DNA from: Elysia crispata
Taxonomy: Eukaryota; Mollusca; Gastropoda; Plakobranchidae
Reading direction: 5' to 3'
NCBI GenBank assembly: GCA_033675545.1
Contig: JAWDGP010007450.1
Location: 32,501-96,500 of the forward strand
Length of the DNA: 64,000 nucleotides
The notes beneath the pieces were generated by a model. It worked only from the letters and a program-made list of their open reading frames with translations. It was not told where the DNA came from and did no database searches. Below, piece by piece: positions 61,801 to 64,000 of the stretch (the stretch's first letter is position 1; each line of letters begins with the position of its first letter). The translations under genes and the position numbers were made by a program.

Positions 61801-63850
61801 TATGAGTGATCTTGTTGTGTTGGTTTCTCGTAACACTGTTTCTTTTGATTTCTTTACAGTCCATGAGATTTGTCGCATTCTCTGAAGGAATCACAATAGA
61901 TGTATCAAATAAGCAAGAGTAAACGAATATAAAATTTAGAAAATTTTGTTAATTTAAAAGATTTAAACATTCTTAAAGATTATTCATTTTTATTTTCATT
62001 TTTGAGTCAATGTCGACCCAAGAGGCAGTATATAGATCTATATATAAAACTGGAAGCTGGTTTTTCGTTGGCCAAACAATTAATGAGATTTCAGCATTTG
62101 TTCTTTATATTTAAGAAACATCTTGTCATCATTTTAATCAAATAGATTGAAAAAAATAAAAGAAATTGGTGAATGAAAATTAAAGTATTTTTTTCATCTC
62201 TTTCTTTTTGGTTTAGATAGGTGAGGTAACTATCTGTTTAAGGCATTGCAAAGCAAGTGAATTTGCTCATGTACACTTGCAAGTAAATTATTAAAATCAT
62301 TTCAAATTACTATAAGCCAGCTCACTGGTATCACTTTACTTAATTCACACAGACAAGTGCCAACGCAATGCGCTGCCTATCCTGGTTGCTTCATTTCCCT
62401 CTACCTTCTTTGAAAAAGAACATCAAGCGTATTGCGGAGGGTATGTTTCTCGTCCTTCAGAACTATGCTGGGGCTTCCACAGCAAAGGGAGGGAATCAGG
62501 AGCTTATCACAATGTGTTTTAAGGTTAGTTCTTTCTATTTACTAATCATGCTAAATACTTTAAAGAATTTTGGGTTTTAGCGTTGCTCTATAAACATGTA
62601 TGGCCATTTATCAGCATTGATTGTCATATTTTGTTTGATTAATGAAAAAAAAAAAAAAAACTAGTGAAAAATCAATACTTTAAAACATTGAGTTCTATAA
62701 CAGTGAATAGGAGAATGATTGTGATGCTAAACAATGCTGCTTGATATTGACAACATACTTCTCAAAAGATAATGCTGTGATTTAAAAATGTCTTTTCCAC
62801 AAAGAAAATATAGGTTCAATGGAGCAGTAATAATGATAAATCAGTCCACCAAGTAGACTATAGCTAACCTAGTTCAAGTACAGATCATTTTCATTTTTGA
62901 GAATATTTTTTTATAAAAGATAGCCTTGAAGTACAAAATTGTCTTATCACTTTATATCAGTGCTAAAATTCACTTCAGTTTCTTTATTCTTTTTCTAAAT
63001 TTTTCCTATTTACATTTGAAGAGCCTTTTCCCTTCTATCAATTTGTGCCACATCACTGTAGCAGAGATTATATAAAAGTCGTTTATACTTCTAATCTTGA
63101 AGTGGATGGAGAGTTACAAAAAGAAGAAAAAGGATAAAAATAAAAGAAATTGTCACTGTGTGATGTTTATCTTTAGTTTAAGGAACAGTATGTCAGTTCC
63201 ACTATACTTCAAGGTTCGAGCTTATCAAAATACAAGATTGCTGACTAAAGTATGTTGAGTCCCTCACTAAACCCTTCTTACATTCCAAAAAGATTGGGAG
63301 ACCAACAAACAAGTGCATGTTGTCCTTACAAAAACAATAAACTAATTCCTATGTCCAGAACAGAAAGACCTCCATACTTTATTTTTGCACTCATCACCCA
63401 CCGCTGGTGCTGGCAAAAGCACTGAGTGAAGAGATTTTATTTTGCAGCCACAGGTGTCAAGCAGACATGGATCCTATTCTGCAAGCAGTTATCTCGTATA
63501 TCATTTAATTTATCTGTTAAAATCACAAAATTATTGTGAGGCTTTCATCATTTGAAAAAGATTTTAACAAATGATAAGTAAAATTTCTTTACATTTGTTT
63601 TTTACCAGCAAAATTTTGTAAAATAATATTCTTCTAATCTATTGGAGTTGTAATATTTTTATGAAATAAAGCAAAAAGTGAGTCATAGCTATTTTTTTTT
63701 CTGGGTGACTTTCTGCAGGCTGTGACAGTACTGGTGAGAGATGTATCATACTACCAGATCACAGAGCAACAGCTTCAGGTGCTGCTCACATACTGTGAGG
63801 AAGATCTTTACTCTCATGCACGACAGAGCACAGCATTCAGTCTAGTCAGG
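20809..63850 (+). CDS. UTP20: UTP20 homologue, small-subunit processome scaffold; 50 coding exons, 3' end outside the window
   Basis: UTP20 (DRIM) is a giant nucleolar HEAT-repeat protein that wraps the 90S pre-ribosome with U3 snoRNP and supports 18S rRNA maturation. Fifty exons, all with GT...AG introns, join to 6,882 nt in one frame (2,294 codons). Human UTP20 has 2,785 residues, so about 450-500 C-terminal residues lie past the window. Matches to human run colinearly from NVNIDVIHRI near the N-terminus, through ENFYRLLDDKTFK and MRILYGKM in the DRIM-domain region and DFFENIRHIQ...RALR, to the EEHKLVKSK-like segment and QITEQQLQVLL near the end. Two acidic low-complexity segments (exons 23 and 42) sit where the human protein is also acidic. 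Two junctions (after exons 18 and 20) are uncertain. No premature stop or frameshift was needed. Confidence 0.95.
20851..24019. other. UTP20 introns 1 and 2, no further genes
   Basis: Introns of 1,189 and 1,905 bp flank exon 2 (22040-22114). Contents are AT-rich; a short 36-40-bp near-duplication (AGTCAGTATNAGAAAAAGAACAAG) lies at about 22644-22708. A minus-strand open frame at 21541-21768 has no recognisable domain. Confidence 0.7.
22040..22114 (+). CDS. UTP20: UTP20 exon 2
   Basis: Acceptor TTATTTCAG, donor GAG|GTAAGT; residues 15-39. FSERISNVNIDVIHRI matches the conserved N-terminal FAERLGNVNIDIIHRI of human. Confidence 0.95.
24020..24086 (+). CDS. UTP20: UTP20 exon 3
   Basis: Residues 40-62, including EALAKWTELDLTDHF (human EGLLKWRELNLTEHF). 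Donor TCT|GTAAGT leaves one base. Confidence 0.95.
24362..24423 (+). CDS. UTP20: UTP20 exon 4
   Basis: Residues 62-82, including QTYEQLVHHK (human QSFNQLVYHQ). Donor AAG|GTATTA. Confidence 0.9.
24642..24712 (+). CDS. UTP20: UTP20 exon 5
   Basis: Residues 83-106, EDIFASLKRHLCV...; acceptor TTATCAAG, donor GGA|GTAAGT. Leaves two bases for exon 6. Confidence 0.9.
25051..25245 (+). CDS. UTP20: UTP20 exon 6
   Basis: Residues 106-171. LLVQLAKDLQQDFVLHFQDF matches human LVVQLARDLQMDFYPHFPEF; LFRVLWRFLIKD matches LYKYLWRLMVKD. Donor TTTGG|GTTTGT. Confidence 0.97.
25790..25990 (+). mobile_element. tRNA-derived SINE in UTP20 intron 6
   Basis: A-box-like TAGCTGAAGTGG (25806-25817) and B-box-like GGGTTCAGATCCC (25848-25860) at tRNA-like spacing, followed by a non-tRNA body containing ATTGGGCTTTACCTAGTTGTGG. 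That tail motif recurs after the B box in the minus-strand copy at about 47500, indicating one SINE family. Confidence 0.65.
26192..26276 (+). CDS. UTP20: UTP20 exon 7
   Basis: Residues 171-199, YYSHLLNASQKDYIKVFAAE; FAAESCAYLLRK matches human FAAESFTFLMRK. Confidence 0.95.
26482..26541 (+). CDS. UTP20: UTP20 exon 8
   Basis: Twenty codons (200-219), VKKQDELLTFLFGLLKNSPE, phase 0 at both ends. Confidence 0.93.
27042..27119 (+). CDS. UTP20: UTP20 exon 9
   Basis: Residues 220-245. DGIGLLLFEMVKGVKNHFHT matches human EGVGQLLFEMCKGVRNMFHS. Confidence 0.95.
27942..28106 (+). CDS. UTP20: UTP20 exon 10
   Basis: Residues 246-300. VFPLLLQKLGPW at the start corresponds to human VKLILRKLGPV; the rest is a diverged HEAT-type helix pair. 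Donor TTG|GTGAGC. Confidence 0.93.
28720..28896 (+). CDS. UTP20: UTP20 exon 11
   Basis: Residues 301-359; contains GVGLQTHLCRLLRITTVLIN and ends VVWDGKLVAT, donor ACT|GTAAGT. Confidence 0.92.
29220..29420 (+). CDS. UTP20: UTP20 exon 12
   Basis: Residues 360-426, helix-rich (EQEVLTALSSLLETSQEALP), ending FFEK, donor AAG|GTAATT. Confidence 0.92.
29476..29887. mobile_element. piggyBac-like MITE with TTAA target duplications (intron 12)
   Basis: A 404-bp segment (29480-29883) is bounded by TTAA at 29476-29479 and 29884-29887. The ends are inverted: TCTCTTCAATGCC on the left, CCTCTTCAGTGCC read inward from the right. TTAA duplications and such tips fit non-autonomous piggyBac elements. No transposase is encoded. 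Confidence 0.7.
30097..30272 (+). CDS. UTP20: UTP20 exon 13
   Basis: Residues 427-485. DILPRMLDPIWVELS at the start; LGLLKLYPLDRSW corresponds to human MAIEKYPLVFS. Donor AAA|GTAAGA leaves two bases. Confidence 0.92.
31606..31734 (+). CDS. UTP20: UTP20 exon 14
   Basis: Residues 485-528. LWGCVVCLPHLR matches human SWAALVVLPHIR. Acceptor TACTCAG, donor GAG|GTTAGT. Confidence 0.92.
31810..31902. repeat. (TC)n(TA)n microsatellite in intron 14
   Basis: About 35 CT units followed by a short TA run. Confidence 0.95.
32260..32342 (+). CDS. UTP20: UTP20 exon 15
   Basis: Residues 528-556, SIANSMNICAKVWNHLLKNM and a lysine-rich end; acceptor TGGACAG, donor ATGG|GTAAGT. Confidence 0.88.
32396..32874. 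repeat. 239-bp tandem duplication in intron 15
   Basis: Copies starting AATGGATGGAAATCTTTCAT at 32396 and 32635 are aligned along their length, with shared TTTTCTTAAAACAGTTTCAA and GAATGCTTGTGATCTCACCA and about 10% differences. Confidence 0.9.
33083..33197 (+). CDS. UTP20: UTP20 exon 16
   Basis: Residues 556-594, SLSMLNQVLKSMIFIAQEKQ, acceptor TTCCACAG, donor GAA|GTAAGT. Confidence 0.9.
33504..33645 (+). CDS. UTP20: UTP20 exon 17
   Basis: Residues 594-641. Only the acceptor TTCAATCAG at 33503 keeps frame; an upstream AG (33469) leads to a stop and the AG at 33510 shifts frame. SLQLVDFYLSFQ and LLAEELLQEIYPLLEQNL match human SVLLLTDLYYQ and LSQEALMELFPKLQANI. Confidence 0.9.
33840..34010 (+). 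repeat. Second copy of the TMEM35A-intron dispersed repeat (intron 17)
   Basis: TTCAAGTTGGTGACT (33899-33913) and the following ~90 bp (TTTCTCAAAC..., CCTGCAT..TTA..TTGATCCT) match 16657-16760 with moderate divergence; flanks upstream (GCAAAACATTTTTAATG) also resemble the first copy. The left inverted arm was not found here. Confidence 0.65.
34193..34255 (+). CDS. UTP20: UTP20 exon 18 (3' boundary uncertain)
   Basis: Residues 642-662, VRLLSCHILSLFSFNLKDYG (human IRLLTIRILNHFDVQL). Donor GAT|GTACGA at 34255 gives phase 0 into exon 19. An alternative donor, TATG|GTGATG at 34250, is in frame with the candidate exon 34340-34428. Confidence 0.75.
34340..34428 (+). CDS. UTP20: Candidate UTP20 alternative exon (polar linker)
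   Basis: A frame open for over 40 codons reads VHSPVVQNGEEKNIP...AKESNTS. Used with acceptor GATTTCAAG (34339), donor TCA|GTGAAG (34428) and exon 18 ending at 34250, it adds 28 residues in frame at a point where human UTP20 has an acidic linker (PESMEDDGLSER). The intervening intron would be only 89 bp and the splice sites are mediocre. Confidence 0.4.
35505..35654 (+). CDS. UTP20: UTP20 exon 19
   Basis: Residues 663-712, fifty codons, phase 0. PTVHNYRDKLIHLRKMEYD matches human ATVNDYREKLLHLRKLRHD. Confidence 0.95.
36043..36199 (+). CDS. UTP20: UTP20 exon 20
   Basis: Residues 713-765. LLWEPLGGIVTSYALAMDTK and EFWDTVLVQLSRAA match human ALWDPVIELISSHAHEMENK and QFWKVYYEHLEKAA. Donor TGTG|GTAGGC leaves one base. 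Confidence 0.9.
36590..36643 (+). CDS. UTP20: UTP20 exon 21 (5' boundary uncertain)
   Basis: Lysine/glutamate-rich KRIQNLKKIKIKAEEEE leads to donor GAAG|GTGCGT. The better-looking acceptor (ATTTTAG, 36563) gives the wrong phase after exon 20. The weak acceptor TAATGAAG (36589) keeps frame and is used here. Confidence 0.6.
36749..36998 (+). CDS. UTP20: UTP20 exon 22
   Basis: Residues 783-866. FLNFRIQLWKTLKKFPEKC matches human HTNFRFLLWRALTKFPERV; LCQLYLQFLR matches LSPLFLRFI. Acceptor ATACCCAG. Confidence 0.95.
37151..37868. mobile_element. 718-bp element with terminal inverted repeats (intron 22)
   Basis: TTTAGCTCAACCCCTCCTA at the left end is matched by TTTAACTCAACCCCACCTA read inward from the right end (two mismatches in 19). 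No transposase is seen. A non-autonomous DNA transposon is likely. Whether the outer TTTA/TTA belongs to the repeat or is target duplication cannot be settled from one copy. Confidence 0.6.
37936..38202 (+). CDS. UTP20: UTP20 exon 23 (acidic segment)
   Basis: Residues 866-955. A D/E-rich run (REEDDYKSDDNDGNDEDADV) is followed by a basic end, RAGRMKKKSRVQ. Human UTP20 has an acidic-then-basic linker (EEIEEEP...SSQKKKTRR) at this point. Confidence 0.93.
38884..38974 (+). CDS. UTP20: UTP20 exon 24
   Basis: Residues 955-985. LLVHLDVFAQFKKQRAMF matches human LIAHLQVFSKFSNPRALY; start of the DRIM-domain region. Confidence 0.95.
39360..39778 (+). mobile_element. LINE 3' end (intron 24)
   Basis: A frame ending at 39512 contains RVPKTRTKRYLNSFFPKSI, typical of the last residues of CR1/L2-like retrotransposon ORF2 proteins. 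About 200 bp later comes TTTCCCTTTGTGGGATAAATAAAG and a (TTATC)n tail, a common LINE 3' terminus. It is 5'-truncated, and orientation is the same as UTP20. Confidence 0.7.
40291..40376 (+). CDS. UTP20: UTP20 exon 25
   Basis: Residues 986-1014. AFDCIMTYKSPHLLPYR is nearly identical to human TLDCIMTYKHPHVLPYR. Confidence 0.97.
41037..41162 (+). CDS. UTP20: UTP20 exon 26
   Basis: Residues 1014-1056. ENFYRLLDDKTFKSEI...FSVDEEN matches human ENLQRLLEDRSFKEEI...FSISEDN. Confidence 0.97.
41485..41651 (+). CDS. UTP20: UTP20 exon 27
   Basis: Residues 1056-1112. ILYGKMHGKTGNDTAGKA and FLSGCQPQELRYFLELLFQP match human ILYGRMKNKTGSKTQGKS and FLAGTQPEEIQIFLDLLFEP. Donor ACTG|GTCAGG. Confidence 0.97.
41918..41996 (+). 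CDS. UTP20: UTP20 exon 28
   Basis: Residues 1112-1138. TLDLSKMIPLKRIKG matches human DLDLSKVLPLGRQHG. Confidence 0.93.
42151..42346 (+). CDS. UTP20: UTP20 exon 29
   Basis: Residues 1138-1203. ILNTLQTVSKRWGYRLGEF and IKLLKSLRHTAINRITQ correspond to human ILNSLEIVLKNISHLISAY and INPLKNLRRLGIKMVTD. Confidence 0.95.
42804..42881 (+). CDS. UTP20: UTP20 exon 30
   Basis: Residues 1204-1229. NELEAIFQAIVWPH matches human EEIDAVFHGAVWPQ. Confidence 0.94.
44109..44188 (+). CDS. UTP20: UTP20 exon 31
   Basis: Residues 1230-1256. HPTPLLKLLLFWSQHER matches human SPTPLLKLISIWSRNAR. Confidence 0.95.
44474..44697 (+). CDS. UTP20: UTP20 exon 32
   Basis: Residues 1256-1331. YLPLLGHQQKVG then helices VVVAAVLEILANIVKDEEAE, with a short acidic loop; human has YFPLLAKQKPG...IVMDIVDDLLN. 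Donor TCAG|GTGATC. Confidence 0.95.
45589..45736 (+). CDS. UTP20: UTP20 exon 33
   Basis: Residues 1331-1380. VLLLPHVPKLLRYLK matches human RLILPHVPAILQYLS. Donor AAA|GTATAT is weak but frame-consistent. Confidence 0.9.
46101..46191 (+). CDS. UTP20: UTP20 exon 34
   Basis: Residues 1380-1410. CRTLCDLLVPYLGRG matches human SSVLITLLLPFLHRG. Donor CAG|GTCAGA. Confidence 0.92.
46737..46810 (+). CDS. UTP20: UTP20 exon 35
   Basis: Residues 1411-1435, EENTLVSLTNLMQHTDETSV (human EVDILVTVQNLLKHCVDPTS). Acceptor TTTCTGCAG. Confidence 0.93.
47390..47625 (-). mobile_element. tRNA-derived SINE, minus strand (intron 35)
   Basis: On the minus strand an A-box-like GGTCCAGATGATAGACA (47608-47592) precedes a B-box-like GGGTTTAAATCC (47566-47555) and the tail ATTGGGTTGGCTAGTTGTGG. 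The tail is shared with the plus-strand SINE at 25790. Confidence 0.6.
48051..48174 (+). CDS. UTP20: UTP20 exon 36
   Basis: Residues 1435-1476. VAQLFSIIERRESRNLLCNL matches human IAKLFSVIKNKLSRKLLCTV. Confidence 0.95.
48471..48626 (+). CDS. UTP20: UTP20 exon 37
   Basis: Residues 1477-1528. LNTWDKRRAEEPDYLVRLEA and INVLLPIIYNSCHFI match human LNAFDQRHLDDINFDVRFET and VNYLIPVMHNCFYNL. Confidence 0.96.
49200..49355 (+). CDS. UTP20: UTP20 exon 38
   Basis: Residues 1529-1580. LSIRDNSTNCLVKIVERLA corresponds to human MSLSDNASMCLMSIIKKLA. Phase 0 at both ends. Confidence 0.95.
49971..50108 (+). CDS. UTP20: UTP20 exon 39
   Basis: Residues 1581-1626. CDKDPEADFFENIRHIQ matches human THYHDPEMDFFENMKHIQ. 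Acceptor CTTTATCAG, donor CAG|GTCAGT. Confidence 0.96.
50520..50791 (+). CDS. UTP20: UTP20 exon 40
   Basis: Residues 1627-1717. IHKRSRALRRLYKHLKDHKF matches human IHRRARALKKLAKQLMEGKV; AAIDLLGAVCRQLSWPYYL matches AATEIIGAICKHLSWSAYM. Confidence 0.97.
50792..53750. other. UTP20 intron 40, largely a diverged tandem array
   Basis: Longest intron in the window (2,959 bp), no exon seen. About 51640-53480 consists of related units carrying a core like TTCCTGGTGTTACAATGACA followed by TGTCACTGTAACATCTGG. Confidence 0.85.
51640..53480. repeat. Diverged multi-unit tandem repeat in intron 40
   Basis: Two clear ~400-bp units (about 51650-52055 and 52056-52455) share TTCCTGACCATAA, AAAAGATTTAATCAT, TTATGGGCTTT and GATGTAGATCTATGTTCTCC. 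The core recurs in shorter, more diverged units at about 52568, 52774, 53095 and 53296, the last ones sharing TACTACCAT(T/A)AATTATGAG. Confidence 0.8.
53751..53854 (+). CDS. UTP20: UTP20 exon 41
   Basis: Residues 1717-1752. IIVALLDAFHFDLR matches human LVIVLEAFHFDHK. Preceded by the longest intron (2,959 bp). Confidence 0.94.
54553..54866 (+). CDS. UTP20: UTP20 exon 42 (acidic insert)
   Basis: Residues 1752-1856, the longest exon. An E/D-rich run (for example DLAGEEEEEAMEVVGEGPDG) is followed by AATRIHKMISVSLIPQLHRV, matching human IERTIKNIQGTITGDILPRLHKC. Human UTP20 also has an acidic linker here. Confidence 0.95.
55570..55709 (+). CDS. UTP20: UTP20 exon 43
   Basis: Residues 1857-1903. 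TKSDDEHKLVKSKYPEDEEI and RVPIALALIKLLQSLP are nearly the human TKREEEHKLVKSKVVNDEEV and RVPLAFAMVKLMQSLP. Confidence 0.98.
55710..57526. other. UTP20 intron 43, nothing notable
   Basis: 1,817 bp of AT-rich sequence. Short open frames on the minus strand (for example 56141-56356) show no coding signature. Confidence 0.7.
57527..57683 (+). CDS. UTP20: UTP20 exon 44
   Basis: Residues 1903-1955. ILLKICNFLRSRSRDVRTTA and EMKAVLTRGYQ match human ILLKVCALLKNRAQEIRDIA and ELQTTLVRGYQ. Confidence 0.97.
58380..58646 (+). CDS. UTP20: UTP20 exon 45
   Basis: Residues 1956-2044. LHVLSFTVHHLLKSL, ELFGHVAEEKEVEAI and KGYDAYGILAR match human VHVLTFTVHMLLQGL, ELFGAVAEEKEVKQI and KSYDSYEILGK. Confidence 0.98.
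59300..59472 (+). CDS. UTP20: UTP20 exon 46
   Basis: Residues 2045-2102. RTANKAETLLQKVAVGLSSN corresponds to human LKLARKVHETLRRITVGLIVN. Donor CAA|GTGAGT. Confidence 0.95.
60301..60457 (+). CDS. UTP20: UTP20 exon 47
   Basis: Residues 2102-2154. PESCLLLEEAAPRGGIKPKA and KTNLHLLIEFGLQ match human PQSCLLLPPTPVRGGQKAVV and KTNMHIFIESGLR. Confidence 0.96.
60593..60848. repeat. 128-bp near-identical tandem duplication in intron 47
   Basis: AGAACTACTTTG starts copies at 60593 and 60721, and they differ at only two positions that I can see (GCAGTAA/GAAGTAA and CATTACAA/CATTGCAA). A recent duplication. Confidence 0.95.
60988..61104 (+). CDS. UTP20: UTP20 exon 48
   Basis: Residues 2155-2193. HLQMLDPLVPTMKYLLTDVH matches human VLEMLDPFVSLLIDCLGSMD. 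Acceptor TGTACCAG, donor AAG|GTAAAC. Confidence 0.95.
61560..61888 (-). mobile_element. LINE ORF2 C-terminal fragment, minus strand (intron 48)
   Basis: The minus strand reads MRQISWTVKKS and FGHVMRREKLEHLVSTRMIE followed by IEGKRSRGK, a hallmark of the C-terminal region of non-LTR retrotransposon polymerase proteins. The frame shifts near 61660-61690; the downstream part ends at a TGA at 61576-61574, followed by a TGATTGATTGATTG tail. It is 5'-truncated, frameshifted and inactive. Confidence 0.75.
62353..62523 (+). CDS. UTP20: UTP20 exon 49
   Basis: Residues 2194-2250. AMRCLSWLLHFPLPSLKKNI matches human ALQCLIWVLRFPLPSIETKA. Confidence 0.97.
63719..63850 (+). CDS. UTP20: UTP20 exon 50 (last exon inside the window)
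   Basis: Residues 2251-2294. YYQITEQQLQVLLTYCEEDL matches human SYQITEKQLQVLLAYAEEDI. Donor AGG|GTATGT, phase 0; the next exon is outside the window. Confidence 0.97.
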
Positions 63851-64000
63851 GTATGTCATGTATCTTTGCTGTTAATGTTGCCAGTGATTGGCATTCACTC
63901 TATGAAGATTATGAAGTGGACCTTTCAATTCATCTTTTCAGTCAAGTCCATGCAGTGTATCACATTCACTACTTCCTCTTGTCAAAAGTAAAAAATTAAA

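Larger units (their letters stand above)
61105..63718. other. UTP20 introns 48 and 49
   Basis: Introns of 1,248 and 1,195 bp around exon 49 (62353-62523). Apart from the LINE fragment in the first, only AT-rich unique sequence is seen. Confidence 0.7.

Overview
This is a eukaryotic, AT-rich, intron-rich window: short exons with GT...AG introns, long homopolymer and dinucleotide tracts, and scattered transposon debris. It is animal DNA. Invertebrate-type divergence from the vertebrate orthologues, tRNA-derived SINEs and frequent AGATCT/TCTAGA palindromes fit a lophotrochozoan, most likely a gastropod mollusc, but that is an inference from style and not from a diagnostic gene. No prokaryotic system, CRISPR array or phage was found.

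Layout. (1) 1-5110: mostly non-coding, but two minus-strand blocks (5022-5110 and 3174-3333) have clean splice donors, compatible reading frames and coding-like codon use. They look like the first two coding exons of a gene I do not recognise, which would run leftward out of the window. (2) 5111-15183: no assignable gene. It holds long (TAG)n, (TC)n and (GA)n microsatellites, a four-copy 92-bp tandem array (7524-7891), two coding-like open frames of unknown origin (about 7917-8148 and 8783-8968) and tRNA-like sequence. (3) 15184-18800, minus strand: a complete three-exon TMEM35A/NACHO homologue of 167 codons plus stop. (4) 18801-20808: a 2-kb divergent intergenic region with one GA tract. (5) 20809-63850, plus strand: UTP20, the very large HEAT-repeat scaffold of the small-subunit processome. 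Fifty coding exons could be joined in frame (about 2,294 codons, or 2,322 if an alternative exon at 34340-34428 is used). The last exons, roughly 450-500 residues by comparison with the 2,785-residue human protein, lie beyond the right edge.

The two recognised genes are head to head, with 2 kb between start codons. They have unrelated roles (a membrane chaperone for nicotinic receptors and a nucleolar ribosome-assembly factor), so the pairing probably reflects gene order and not a pathway.

The UTP20 introns contain a piggyBac-like MITE with TTAA duplications (intron 12), an element with terminal inverted repeats (intron 22), a LINE 3' end on each strand (introns 24 and 48), two tRNA-derived SINEs (introns 6 and 35), and three private tandem duplications, including a diverged multi-unit array filling much of the 2.96-kb intron 40. 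The least explained items are the unrecognised minus-strand gene, the 92-bp hairpin-containing array and the intron 40 array.
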